From contig NC_079496.1 in assembly GCF_030052815.1 (NCBI RefSeq), forward strand, positions 79,101,652-79,165,651: a DNA stretch of 64,000 nt, written 5' to 3'. The notes beneath the pieces are model-generated. The model searched no databases, was not told the origin of the DNA, and was given only the letters and a program-made list of their open reading frames with translations. The stretch's first letter is position 1, and each line of letters starts with the position of its first letter. The translations under genes and the position numbers were made by a program. Positions 1 through 12,300 of this stretch are shown here, in pieces. The stretch comes from Hevea brasiliensis (lineage: Eukaryota; Streptophyta; Magnoliopsida; Malpighiales; Euphorbiaceae).

Positions 1-294
1 TTGATATTGAGATTTTGTTGATGAATTGAAGTTGGGATTGTTTGGAAATTATTTGGAAGTGTTTTTAACAGGTTCCGAAGAACTGTTTTCTCCATTTTTA
101 GCCGGTACTCTGCCGGATTTTCTTTAAAATATTCGGAACCTCAAATAAACTATAATTTCAATAAATGAACTATATTTCACAAATTATATTCAAAACTTTG
201 AAAAAAAAAATTAATTAAGGTAAAATAGAGTGTGCGGGTACACCGTGTGACATAGCTTACTCGGATACACTGTAACCGGGTAAGGGGTGTCGCA
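1..294 (+). repeat. 3' end of a long Ty3/gypsy LTR (partial, cut by window edge)
   Basis: The last 294 bases of a gypsy LTR in plus orientation. It ends in a GGGTGTCGCA terminus and carries the TACACTGTA..GGGTAAGGGGTGT end seen in the complete LTRs at 33537-37438 and 40407-43339. The upstream block around 60-130 (AGTGTTTTTAACA, then a GCCGG..CTCTGCCGG segment) matches 43125-43190. The rest of the element lies left of the window. Confidence 0.75.
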
Positions 295-345
295 TACTAA
301 ATAATATGTTCTAAGGCATACTACTAGCAACACTTACCCAAGATG
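295..345 (-). repeat. Short fragment resembling a Ty1/copia LTR terminus
   Basis: Bases 295-332 resemble the end of the copia LTR at about 20968-21002: both read ACTAAAT.ATATG.TCTA.GGCATACTACTA.CAA with a few transitions. The gypsy LTR that ends at 294 may therefore have landed in a copia LTR. The match is short and the rest of the copia element is not visible here. Confidence 0.4.
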
Positions 346-350
346 AGATG

Positions 351-1142
351 TCAAGTTTTTATGAAAGAAGTTATGGATTTTGTAGTGAGAATTCAAGACT
401 TTGCAAGCTTGATGAAAGAAATCAATGGAGGTGTGTGTAGAAGGAGTTTCGGCCAAGGTGAGATAAGAAAGAATATGAAGTAATTTTAATTTAATTTTTC
501 CCTTTTTGGCTTTTTATAGTGGGGCTTGTCTAATTGTAATTGGTGGAAAATTATTTAATTGCATCATGGTGACTCGTGCTTATGTCATAATTGAATTTTA
601 ATTTTCATTTTGTTTTCTTTTTCTTTCTTCTTTCTTATACTTATTTTTAATTAATTTTCATCAATATTTATTCATATTTTTTGTCATGAATCTCACTTAC
701 TTAAATGAACAAGTTGGTCAAAAATTATCTCTGAAGGTGAAATGATTAAAATGCCATTCTTTAGCTTATCGAGTTAAAATTATCTGTGCCAATTTACCAA
801 ATTTTCTTAGCATTTTCTTGGTATTCTATTGTCATCAAAGCCTCAATAATCCTTCACTGGAGTCCCAAAAATTATTTTACAGGGTTTTCTCTTGGGTTTA
901 GGATCGGCAACTGTCTTCACAGCTGCTTCCTGCTAGAGTTACCCATCGCCGGAGCTACGGCTCATTTAACCTTAGTGCATTTCATTGCTTAAATTTTTTT
1001 TTTTAATTTTTCTTGTCATTATTTAACTATTTATAATTCCTCACTCTAGTTTACATATAGTTCTAGACATTCTGGCTGTCCGGACAGACATTGGTCACCA
1101 AAACAATAGAATGTACGGACTATCTAAACTGAGGGCGTTACA
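351..1142 (-). repeat. Gypsy LTR fragment, minus orientation
   Basis: This matches the right-hand part of the minus-oriented LTR at about 26990-27594. Shared blocks include AAGTTGG.CAAAAATTATCTCT, the GGTTTTC..GGGT.TAGGATC segment, the CCATCG..GGAGCTACGGCTCATTTAAC block and a GAGGGCGTTACA terminus, which is the reverse complement of the LTR start TGTAACGCCCTC. The left part of this LTR is missing. No coding sequence is seen. Confidence 0.7.
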
Positions 1143-2100
1143 AACCAACTCTGCACTAGCGGTTGAATCTAAAACTCCACCAAGAAACCCATTTCTTTGA
1201 CTTTTAAACTCTCACAAATATTTTTTATTTTGTTGCTAAGTGTTGTGTATGAACATAATAGAAGCTCATCTATTTATATAGGAAAATTTTAGCTCATTAA
1301 TTATGTTAAGTTGAAAAAAATAAACAATTTAAATTAATAACTTAAAGTAATAAATAGATAAGTAACTTAAACTTAAGTTATTTTAATTAAATATGCTAAT
1401 TAATATTAAAATGTTACAACAATTTCAATCAATAAAAATGATTTTTAAGTATAACATTTCAATTAAAAATAAATATAAAATATATTTTATATAATAAATA
1501 AATAATATAATAAGTATAAAATATATTTTTTAAAAATATAAAATTTAAATAAGTGAGTTATTTTATTAATCAAATAAAATTTTAGGGGCTATATTATAAT
1601 TTATTATTAATTTTTTCAAAATTAATTTAGGTATTTGACTACGATTACAATAAATCATGAAAGTTAGGTTAAGGTTATAATACAAAAAATTTAAAGAATT
1701 AGCTTATAATATTGAATTCTTGCAAATGTTTGGATTTTTTCATCACTAGATCATTAATTTAAACAAAAAACTTTAAAATATCCTTATTTGAACATCTAAG
1801 GCAAATTTGACATTTCCTTCTAATAATGAAAGTATAAAAGAAGTGAGAATTGCAAGCATGAAGGCATGAGAGTTTAAGGAAGAAATGAAGAACTGAGGTT
1901 GAAGTCTCTAAAGGATGGTGTGAGAATAATGAAATCGAAGGGAAAACACAATTATACACGAGAGCCTATAATGATGCACCATGATTTTAAGATCGATTCA
2001 GTCTTATTAGTTTTATTTTTTACTAATTTAACTGAATCAAGATAAAAAAATTAAATTTTTCTAAAATAAAAATGAACTGATTAATTAAAATATCAAACTA
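1143..2100. other. AT-rich intergenic DNA, no gene seen
   Basis: This is very AT-rich, with many short runs of A and T and no convincing reading frame. The few open frames are under 70 codons and resemble nothing known. A run of CTCAACTCAACTCAAG near 2100-2116 probably belongs to the short-repeat tail of the RTE LINE that follows. Confidence 0.6.
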
Positions 2101-2133
2101 CTCAACTCAACTCAAGTTAACTTAACTAAGCCT

Positions 2134-2540
2134 TTATCCCAAAAATTTATTGGGGTAGGCTATATGGATTCTTTTTCTCCACTCTAAATGATTTTGGGTT
2201 AAATCCTCAGAAATATATAATGCTTCTAGGTCATGTTGTACTACTCTCCTCCAAGTCAGTTTAGGTCTACCTCTTCTTTTCTTTTTATCCTCTAACCCAA
2301 TGTGCTCTACTTGTCTAACTGGAGCTTCCGTATATCTATGCTTCACATGTCTAAACTACTTCAATCTCCATTCTCTCAACTTATCCTCAATTGGTACCAC
2401 TCTTATCTTTTCTCTAATACTCTCATTACAGATTTTATCTAGTCTAGTATTACTACCCATCCACCTTAACATTCTCATCTTCGCAACTCTTATCTTAGAC
2501 GCATACGACTCATTCATTGCTCAACACTCACTACCATATA
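2134..2540 (-). pseudogene. RTE-type LINE, C-terminal end of the ORF (left half of a split element)
   Basis: Read on the minus strand, this encodes the RTE LINE tail after the reverse transcriptase. It opens with a LYGSEC-like block, then KIRVAKMRMLRWMGS, a KIREKIRVVPIEDKL-type block, FRHVKHR, KKRRGRPKLTW and a final EWRKRIHIAYP. The first two blocks carry a nonsense codon where tryptophan is expected just before FRHVKHR. The adjacent AAGCC..CCAAAAATT..GGGGTAGGCTA sequence and pentanucleotide tail fit an RTE 3' end. The piece continues, across a 3.56-kb solo LTR, the frame that stops at 6107. It is inactive. Confidence 0.85.
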
Positions 2541-2545
2541 ATATG

Positions 2546-5500
2546 TGTCACATCCTACCCCTCAGTAAGATGTAACATGATCCCGTAGTACATCTAATGA
2601 ATTACCGTACTTCGCCTACCGGTAACCCATTAAATATACTACAAGAGATTTTAAAACAATTTTCTTACTTTTAAAAGGTGGCGAGCACTTTTGGTAGAAA
2701 TTAAAAACTTTTACTTGAAGTTTAAAGACTAGTTAAAATTTTTGTACATTTTTATTTTTATGTAAATTTTAAAAAAATTTCAGCAGAGTGCCGTCTTTAT
2801 TTGGGAAAAATAGTTCTTCAAAAACCTGTAAAAACACTTCCAAATAATTCATTTCAACCCAATTGTAACCACCAAAGCTTTCAATCAATACAAATCAACC
2901 CAATCTCGATTCAAAATTCACAACTCAAAAATTTTTTAAAATAATTCGATAAACTCATAACATTGCATTAAATTAACTTTAAATACACAAGTCTTAATTT
3001 ACAAAGGAAAATAAAAAATAATATTATTACAAACTTTAATGTACAACTGCTCAATTTTACATTAACACATATGACACTAAACTATTTACATCAAAATAAA
3101 CTTCAAGGGTATAACTAAATATCCGTACAAAAGCCTCCGTGTAGTCCCAAAAATCAGTAGTTCACTCTACTATTTTTTCCTTGTCTCTATCTGCGACAGC
3201 AAAGAAAGCTATCGCTGAGTATAAAAATACTCAGTGGTGCACAATAAAATATAAAATGTAAAATATAAAACATTTGTCATTAATTCACAGTTCAAATATT
3301 TCATAATCATATTTCACGATTTTTCAAATCACATTTATAACAAATCACAATTTAAATATTTCACAATTTTCAAAGCTTGATATAACACCAATTTGATCGA
3401 ACAATTTAATAATCATAGTATTGCCAATCAATAACACAACTTAGGCCATGACACAAAATTTCCAAACATGTCGTATTGTACACCACGACAAGGCAAACTC
3501 ACTCTACTAATCGAAATCAATAAGGGAGATGGCTAGCTAGCTAATGAGTACTCATCCAAACTCACCTCAGACTGGCAAGCCAGAGAAGGAGGAATATAGT
3601 CAAACTCACCCCATAAATGGAGGAGGAACATAGTGATATTACCATGCCAAGTGTGAATAAAAAATAATTTAAATCAAGTTATTCAAACATTTCATACAAT
3701 TCACAAATCATATTTCATTCTAAACTTTTCGTTTACAAAGTAGTGCCACACACTATTTTTCAAATAAGATTTTCAAAGCCGTAACAATCACAATTATTCA
3801 CAATATTTATTTCAAGAATTGTCAATTAGAAATAAAGAATTTTAAGTTTGTTGTGCACAAACCTTATACGAGTCACCTTTTGGCCTTGACTTGATGCCTC
3901 GGGTTCTTTCTCGGTATTCTTTTCAACTGAAACACACTATTTTACAGTGTTTTCACAATTTATCATAAATCCAAAAATAAATTCAAATCTATTTATACCT
4001 AGCTTTAATATGCTAAACTTGATATTCATTAAAATTTACACTTTGAGTTACTATTCACAACACTATTCAAGCCAGTTTGTTGATTTTCTAATGCTTTATA
4101 GGTATGAGAATTCTAATTTCACCCACATACCACATTTTAGTTACCTAACTTGTTAGTTTTGGTTGTTTTCCTCAAATCATAAGTCTCTTAGGTGAAATTC
4201 TAAAATTTCAGATTTGGTGTCCTATTTTACACTGTTCCATTGGTCAAATTACTGTGGTAATTTGGTTAAGTTTTCTTCATAAAAGTTGTTTCTTATTATC
4301 TTAAATTTATTTCTCTTTTTGAATCACTCCATTTGGAGTTTTATAGCCCCAGTTATGGCCATTTGAACATGGCTGGCCGGATTTGGTGTTACCCAGAATT
4401 CTAGGCATTTACTGGATAATGACAGTTTTTATAGGTTGACTGCAGGTGGTTTTTCAAACAGGTTATGGTCAAAATTTGGGTTTTTTTTTCTTCATGAAAG
4501 TTGTAGGGTTATGTCTCAGCTTTCTATCGATATAAAATTCAGGTCATTTGAACCTTCCTAGACCAAGTTATAGTCATTTACGTAACTACTGTTCATTTGG
4601 TCATTTTTGTACAGGTCAGTATGCCCAATTCTGGATTTGGCTTAATTGTTCACTAAGTTATGGTCATTTTCTGGGCATGATTCCTAAATGAAAAGTGTGC
4701 CATTTTGTTTCTAGTTTCATTCTCAATTGGCCTCACACCAATTAGGTTGGTAAATTTTCAGTTTTAGTCTTTGAAAGGAACCTAGGCCAAGCTGTTTGCA
4801 GATTGACCCTCACCAATCCTAATTTAAACTTGTTTCCAATAATTCATACACATAAAAAATGGTCACAATTGACCATTACTCAACTCAAATAAGGTTAACT
4901 ACATCATTTGGCCAATTCTCAAATTTTTCTCCAATTTCTTCAAAATGCTCAAACCCTAACTACACATAAAGTTCAATTTAATGCATTCAAAGTGTACATT
5001 CATGATCTCTACACCTAATGCACCTCAAATAATCATTCAAACACTTCAAACTCATTCATTTCAAACCCTAACCCTAGCTGGATGAATTTCATGTTTGGTC
5101 CCTTAACAATTATTTTTGTTTGATTTTACACAATTTTTAAGTTAATTGAGCTACATACACAATAAATAAACTAAGATTTTCAATTCAATCACTTACCTCA
5201 ATTAGAGCTTTTCCCTCTTCCCAAACCTTTGATTCCTTTCTTCTTTTTGCTCCTAGGTTGCTTAGCAAGGTTCAAAGACAAGATTTAATTAAGAAATCTA
5301 CAAGTTTTGTGGCTGATTTTTGGGTTTACACAAGCTTGAATTTGGGTTTCAATGGAGGCTTGTGAGAGAGAAGTGAGAGAGAGAGATGGGGACGTTTTTT
5401 TTTTAAGAAGAAGACATTTTCCTTTTTTTTTCTTTTTCCTTTTTGTTATTTTATAGATAATTAACTTAATTGACTTGGTCAATATTTGTAGAAAAAGTTA

Positions 5501-6106
5501 AATTTGATTTTTGACATCACCCATGATGTCATCCAAGTGATATAAGCATGATGTAATAAACTTTTTCAATTTTTTTTTCTTTTGTATTTATTTTTCCATT
5601 ATTTCTTTAATTTAATTTTTGATCCTAAATTTTTCTTTTGTCCAATTTTATTGGACAGTTAGGTCAGGAGTCAGCTCTAGGAGTGAATTGGCCAAATTGC
5701 CCCTCGCCGGTTCAATCCGGTTTACAAGTTATTTGATATTTCTCCTGGATCCCTGACCTAATTATTTTATCTACTTAACAATTTTTTTTTCATGATTTTC
5801 TCTTTTCCACTGTGTTCGCAATAGTCCTAAGAACTGCAGCATCATATTTTACGGTTCGAAATTTGAGTTTAGACTGACCTCGCAGTCATTCCCGAGAAGG
5901 TCACCCATCACTGTGACTCCCGGCTCATTTAACTTCTTGTGTTTTGTTTTTCTTATTTATACTTAACTATTTAGCGATTACTAATTATCTGCGTTCAAGG
6001 CTTATCTAGTTGTCTTAGACGTGATTTTACTTCTCTTACTTATCCGGACCGACACCGGTCACCGGAATAGTAAAATGTACCAGGCTATGCCAATAGGGGT
6101 GTTACA
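2546..6106 (-). mobile_element. Solo gypsy LTR inserted in the RTE LINE
   Basis: A 3561-bp block starts TGTCACATCC and ends GGGTGTTACA, so it has TG..CA ends; LTR sense is minus. It is flanked by ATATG (2541-2545) and ACATG (6107-6111), a 5-bp target duplication with one change. Joining the flanks restores the LINE reading (Ala-Met-Leu-Tyr-Gly-Ser-Glu). Internal blocks match the other gypsy LTRs here: a GCAGAGTGCCG segment, the stem-loop at 3215-3234, and the CTCGCAGTCATTCCC..GGTCACCCATCA..CGGCTCATTTAAC block near 5880-5935. No gag, pol, primer site or polypurine tract is seen, so this is a solo LTR left by LTR-LTR recombination. Confidence 0.85.
3215..3234 (-). repeat. Conserved LTR stem-loop, covariant version
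   Basis: CTGAGTA and TACTCAG are perfect 7-bp arms around a 6-nt loop. The other LTR copies have CTAAGCA and TGCTTAG at the same place, so two base pairs changed on both sides. In LTR sense the stem is preceded by CACCA and followed by GCG, as in the other copies. Confidence 0.6.
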
Positions 6107-8853
6107 ACATGGCCAGTCGTATGACTGTACGGTAAAATTTTCCTTTAAACTTATTGGAAATCTTGTTATCATATAAAACTCCTGTGGCACGTCTCAACTT
6201 CAACCATCCGGCTTTAATCCTATGACTAACATCCTCCTCATATACCCCATCTACTTGAAGAATTGAATCAAGATATTTAAAGTGATTACTTTGGGACAAT
6301 ACCACTCCATCCAAACTAACTCCTTCCCCATCACCAGTTCGGCCTTCACTGAACTTGTATTGCATGTATTCTGTCTTCATTCTACTTAACTTAAAGCCTT
6401 TGATTCTAGAGTACTTCTCCAAAGCTCTAGTTTTTCATTGACTCCTTCTCGCATCTCATCTATCAGAACTATATCATCCGCAAATATATGCACTAAAGGA
6501 TACTCTCTGGTATATATTTCATCATTTCATCTAGAACTAATATAAAAAGGTAAGAGCTTACAGCTGAACCTTGGTGTAATCCAACTGAGATAGAAAAATC
6601 TCGTGTCCTCTCTCACTGTGCGCACAATAGTAGTTGCTCCTTTATACATATCTTTTAACGCTTATATGTACCTAATAGATACCCTCTTTTGTTCTAACAC
6701 TCTCCATAAGACATCTCTTGAAACACTATCATAAGCCTTCTCCAAATCGATAAAAACCATGTGTAGATCTTTCTTTACATCTCTATATTTCTCCATTAAG
6801 CTTCTAATGAGAAAGATCGCTTCCATAGTTGAACGACCGAGCATGAAGCCAAATTGATTGAGAGAGATAGAAGTGTCATGATATAGTCGATATTCCACAA
6901 CTCTCTCTCACAACTTCATAGTATGGCTCATGAGTTTAATTTTCCTATAGTTTGAGCAACTCTATGTGTCTCCCTTATTTTTAAAAATAGGTACCAAAAT
7001 ACTCCTCCTCTATTCATCAGGCATTTTCTTTGAGTTTAGGATTTTATTAAACAATTTAGTTAACCATGCCACTTTCATATTTTCCAAACACTTTTACACT
7101 TTAATTGGTATTCCATCCAGTCCACAGGTTTTACCTACTTTCATTCTATTAAGTACTTCATTTACTTCTGAAGATCTAATCCTTTTAGTATAATTTATAT
7201 TCTTTTCTATTGCTCTGTAGTCTATATTCATGCTATTACCACTTTGACTATTATTAAAGAGATCATCAAAATAATTTCTCCGTTTTTTTTTAATGTCCTC
7301 ATCTTTTATTAACACTTTTCCTTCTTTATTCTTAATGTACCTAACTTGATTGATATCTTGACATATCTTCTTTCTCCTCCTTGCTAATCTATAAATATCA
7401 TTTTCCCCTTCTTTAGTTTCAAGTTTCTCATATAACTTTTCAAAGGCTTGCGCTCTTACTTGGCTAATTTTCTTTTTCGCCTTTTTCTTTGCTCTGTTGT
7501 ACTATTCATATGCCTTATTATTATCACACTTGGGTAATTTCTTATACCATTTTCTCTTTTTTTTTACTGCCTTTTGTACTTTCTCATTCCACCACCATCT
7601 CTCTTTTGAGGGTGGTCCATGTCCTCTAGACTCTCCAAGTATTTTTTTTAGCTACTTCTCTAATCTTTGATATCATCTATATCACATACCATTGGCTTCC
7701 ACATCTAGCTTCCATGCTTCGGACTCGAGAAGTTCATTTTTGAACTTCACTTGCTTTACTCCTTTGAACTCCCACCACTTTGTTCAAACTACAATATTTA
7801 TTTTAGCCTTACTTGAATTGCTCATAAACTTGACATCCAAGACCACTAACTGATATTGATTTGTTAAAGCCTCTCCTGGAATGAGCAATCCTTGTATAGA
7901 ACTCTATTTGTCTTTCTGGTTAAGAGGAAGTCAATTTGGCTTCTATGTTACCCACTTTTGAAAGTCACTAAATGTGGCTCCCTTTTTATAAAGTAGGTAT
8001 TTACAAGTATTAGGTCGTACGCCATAGTAAAATCCAGGATGCTTTTTCCCTTCTCATTTTGGCTATCAAAACTAAAACCTCCATGAACATTCTCATAACC
8101 TTGCCTATCACTTCCTACATATCCATTCAAATCTCCACTGATGAAAACATTCATTTCATTAGGTATGCTTTGCATTAGATCATCCATATTTTACCAAAAC
8201 ATTTATTTACTCTTACTATCTAGTCCTATTTGTGAGGCATAAGCACTAACTATATTTATTGTTTCTCTTTCTAGTACTAGCTTTACTAGTATAATTTTAT
8301 CTCCTACTCTTTTCACAGTTATTACGGTATCTTTCAATGTCCTGTCTATGATTATGCCCACTCCGTTCTTATTCTTCTCCTTTCTGGTAAACCACAGTTG
8401 GTATCCTGAATTACCCACTTCCTTACTTTTCTCTCCTACCCATTTAGTCTTCTGAATGCAAGCAATATTCACCCTTCTCATTTCCAAGGTATCCACAAGC
8501 TCCATTAATTTTTCTGTAAGTGATTCAACATTCCAAGTACTAACCCTGATTCTCTTCCTATCTTGTTCCTTCCTGATTGATCTCCTTTTATGATATCTTC
8601 TATTATTTTCTGTGCCTATCTTGTGTTTTGTTTCACTATCTGTTATACTATCTGTCTTATGGACTAACTTCTTTATCCACACCCGTCCATGATATAGGAA
8701 CACTTGCTCATTTAATACCACTTTCGGGTGCCGACATGACTCATCGTTTTCAGTGAACGCTCTATACCTTTGTATATTAATTACTACACTCGGATTCCAA
8801 TGTAGTGCGTCGTAAGTAGAGGACGCTCCAACGTCTACATTATAAGAATCCAT
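6107..8853 (-). pseudogene. RTE-type LINE: endonuclease and reverse transcriptase (right half of a split element)
   Basis: The protein starts near 8853. The first 216 codons hold the N-terminal part of an apurinic-like endonuclease (RVSTWNVESLTEKL, a CIQKTKW block, NGVGIIID, INIVSAYASQIGL). At 7948-8187 follow GDLNGYVG, VHGGFSF and HLVTF. Around 7094-7315 is the linker to RT (MKVGKTCGLDGIPIKV). RT motifs include [20 protein letters not shown] and [12 protein letters not shown] (6662-6898) and the catalytic FADD at 6473-6484. The C-terminal HFKYLDS..VSHRIKAGW block lies at 6102-6422. Several nonsense codons and frameshifts separate these parts. The element would make the RNA-copying protein of an RTE retroposon if intact, but it is dead. 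Its 5' end faces the RAN1 promoter about 0.5 kb away. Confidence 0.88.
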
Positions 8854-9356
8854 ATCATAAGGTGTGACGAAAATATTACATTAAAATTTTTTCATAAAAC
8901 TTGAAATTAGGGGTGCTTTTTTTTAACTAAAATAACTATAAAAGGTTTTGGAAAAATTAAAAAAAAAAAAACTAAAAGAGAAGAGAAACATGGATTAGGT
9001 ACTTGAGATAATTAGTTAGATTAGTTTGTAAGAAGGCTGAAAAGGGAGGGAAATCAAAACAGCTTCGGCGCCCATAGATCGTAGTTCTGTGGCAGTACAG
9101 AATACCTACCCTGCAAGTACAGAGGGTAATTTCGTAATTTCATGCACACCCCTGGTTCATGCACCAGCAAATTTCATGGTTAAAAAATTCCTTTCTCGCC
9201 CATCTTTTCCTCCGAAACTTCTCTCTCTCTCTCTCTCTCTCTCTCCAAAATCTCAGTATTTTTCTTTGTTTTCCCTCTTTTTTTTTTTTTTTTTTTGTTT
9301 TTTCATTCTTCTTCTTCTTCGGATAGAGATTGTCTCTTGCTCGGTTGCATCTAACA
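8854..9356 (+). promoter_or_regulatory. Presumed RAN1 promoter and 5' leader
   Basis: This is the gap between the LINE 5' end and the RAN1 start codon. A good TATA-like box, TATAAAA, lies at 8937-8943. A CT-repeat (about 9221-9245), a T-run (about 9280-9297) and CTT repeats just before the ATG look like the pyrimidine-rich leader common in plant genes. If transcription begins downstream of this TATA box, the leader is about 390 nt and holds upstream ATGs at 9142, 9159 and 9176; the first opens a 14-codon frame ending at 9183. The transcription start cannot be fixed from sequence alone. Confidence 0.4.
9221..9320. repeat. Pyrimidine-rich simple repeats (CT)n, T-run, (CTT)n
   Basis: A (CT)n tract of about 24 bases is followed by a T-run of about 18 bases and four CTT units, all within 140 bases upstream of the RAN1 ATG. 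Long spurious reading frames on both strands come from this composition. Confidence 0.85.
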
Positions 9357-12300
9357 ATGTTGCCGAGCATAAGAGACCTGCAGCTGACACAGGTAGCCGG
9401 CGCTCGGAAATCACGTCCGGCGATCGTGGCGAAAGCTGAAGCTGACGACCTGGAGGATGTTAGGCTCCTTGACTCCTTTGAAAGCTCGAATGATTCTCAT
9501 GGAATTATAATTGAAGAAGAAGAAGAAGAAGAAGGGATGAATAGGATTCAGGTTAGAATTACAGGGATGACCTGTGCTGCTTGCTCGAATTCCGTGGAAT
9601 CAGCTATCAAGAGCATCAGTGGGGTTTTGAGAGCCTCTGTTGCCTTGCTTCAAAACAAGGCTGATGTCGTGTTTGACCCTACTTTGGTGAAGGTTAGTGA
9701 TTGTTGGTTTTTTTGCTTAATCAAATCTTTTTAATTTTCCTTTTCGATTATTTGGATTGAAGTGCTGTGCATTGGGAAACGAGTCAGTTTTAGTTTTTGG
9801 CAATTCGAGCTGCGCTGTTTTATCTTTTTGAACCTTTTTTTTTTTTTTCTAATCATTGAAATTCATCCTACATCTCGAATTTATTGTTTCGTCTGGTTGC
9901 GTTCGTTTATATTTTGGAATTGGTTAATGGCTGGTGTGCTGTCGAAAGAATGGTTGTTTTGGTAGTAAAGTTGGGTGATTGCATCACGTGAGTACGAGCT
10001 TAAGTGTGGATCAACTATTAATATATGAGATTTGTACAAAATTAATAAAAGTCTATATAATAAATGCATGAATCCATCCTTATACGAGCTCGAGCTCGAG
10101 CTTTCCACAGCTACGCCCAAGTTGGTTGATTTATCTGCATTTAGTATTATTTGAGGAACTAGATTATGGGTTGGCTTAAGATTATAATAACTTCTACTTA
10201 TGAGTTCATGTGGTGTTTTTGGCAGCTATTAATTGATACTTTCAATTGTTGGGTAATCCTTTTGTAAAATTTGGTTCTGTTTATCTTAGTTACCAATATA
10301 GGGTATAAGAGACCTTATGTAAGTGCACAAAAAAATATATATATATATATTTTTTTACTTGTATTTGATTGTGAGTTATGGTGAATTAATATTTGTGTTT
10401 GTGATTAGGGGCGGAGCTACACTTGGGCGCAGTGAGCATTGGAGCCCTGAGTTTTCAAAATTTTTTAAGGGTATAATAGTAATATTTTAAAATATTACTA
10501 TTTATTTTAATTATTACTATATAAATTTTATGGGTAATAGGCTTCATAAAAATTTTAATAAGTATTTTAAAATCTTTTAGGGGTATAATATATTAGTAAT
10601 TTCTCAAAAATCAATTGTTGCCCCAATATTTCAAAAATTTTTAGGTGTATTGCTAATTTTATAAAAAATAAAACTTTGAATTTTAATTGAATGGTATTAA
10701 TAGTGAAAAGCAAATTTTTTTGTAAAATAATTTACGATATCATTATTTCTTGGCTTATTCTTTACCATCAATTTTATTTTACCGAAATCACTAATTTCTT
10801 TTCTTTGAAATTTAAATTATTGGATAAATTATCAAATGAAATTCTAGTACATTTGTTTTGTCATTTTTTTTCATCAATTTAAAATTTTAGTGACTTTCTT
10901 CTCATAATTTTTTTGCTGTTATTGAAATTTCTCCCTTACTATAATTTTTTTAGACTCAAATTAAAAAAAAATTCTTTTATAAATTAAAGTCATATCATTT
11001 ATTTTATTTAATTTATAATTTTAGTTAAATTTGTTTTTCATGATTACTATAAAAAAAATAAATTCTAGATAAATTAGATAAATTTTTTAATTTTAAGCCA
11101 TTAATATATTGTAAGTACAATAATTCTTAATGTTAAGCATTTATTATTTTTTTTAATTAATAACAACTTTCATTTAATTTTTAGCAAGTAGAATTTATTT
11201 TTAAAAAATTTTATTGTTAATTTATATTATTTTTATGAATTATATATTTTTTTAATTGGGCCCCCCTAAATGAATTTTCTGGCTCCGTCACTGTTTGTGA
11301 TCATAGTGTGTTTTCAACTCTGGGACATTCTGAGGGTATGCTTGACATTGTTGTTGGAGCTGCATAAAGAAAAACACCTCCTTGAATATGTTAATTAGAG
11401 GGTATTAAAAATTGGTTCAAAATTAATTTTGATATGTTTTAGCAATGAGAACTGTAAAACAACTTTTCTAACAACATCTAAAGTGGTAATGGTGCTTTTC
11501 CAAAGAGCACATTTTTGGCCTTCCAACCACAATCTCAAATGGAGCCTTAGTTGCTTAATTGTTACAATTCCTTTTATTATAATGGGTTCTAACTATTCAT
11601 TAACTGACAGCGCTGGAGGCTTCTTTTGACTTTAAACTATAGATTGGTTATGTTTGCTGAGTGTTTATAGTTCGTTTGTTTGAAATCATTTTTTTTTAAA
11701 TAGTAATGGATATGTTGGAGACTATTTATTGTAGTGCTAAAGGAAATATGATTGGATGCTTTTTTTAGATAATGTAAAAGACTTGCATTGACATCTGTAT
11801 TGAAAATGAATATTTGTTAAGGATTCCTTATGTATAATGGCACTCTGTAGGTTTCTTTACAAACTTTAGGTTCTCATTCCCAATTACATTATCAACCAGA
11901 TGGGCTGGGGCCTGGAGCTTCTTTTGCATCTATCTTGTTTGGTGAAATGCAATCCTCAGCTTCTCTTAGAAATTGATAAAAACAACTAAGTTTTTTGCAC
12001 CTTTCTCTGGATGTGGATTTGTACTTGTGTTGATTATGCTGCTTCAATTAGATTTAATTGGGAGGGAGTGGGTGCCTTACCAAATGCATGTATGTATTCT
12101 AGGTTTTCATGACCAAGCAAGCTACTTCTCCTAGGTTATTGCATGAGGCCTTTTTGAATGGCATTTCCAGAGAATTGTGTTATGGAAGTTAGCAAGATCA
12201 AAGGTTTTCTGAAAGATTTATACAATGGTAGCCGATTTATTTACTTGCTTGCATATGTCATTGCGTGGGGTGAACTTGTATGCCTTTAATGCTTCTTTTG

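Noticed and set aside
2300..2575. 91-codon plus-strand frame
   Set aside because: It is antisense to the RTE LINE C-terminus, whose minus-strand reading has clear motifs.
9140..9370. Minus-strand frame rich in Lys/Arg/Glu
   Set aside because: It is the antisense of the same simple repeats.
9089..9439. Open frame of 116 codons overlapping the RAN1 start
   Set aside because: It begins at GTG, reads through the CT and T repeats as Leu/Ser/Phe runs, and overlaps exon 1 in another frame. It is a composition artefact.
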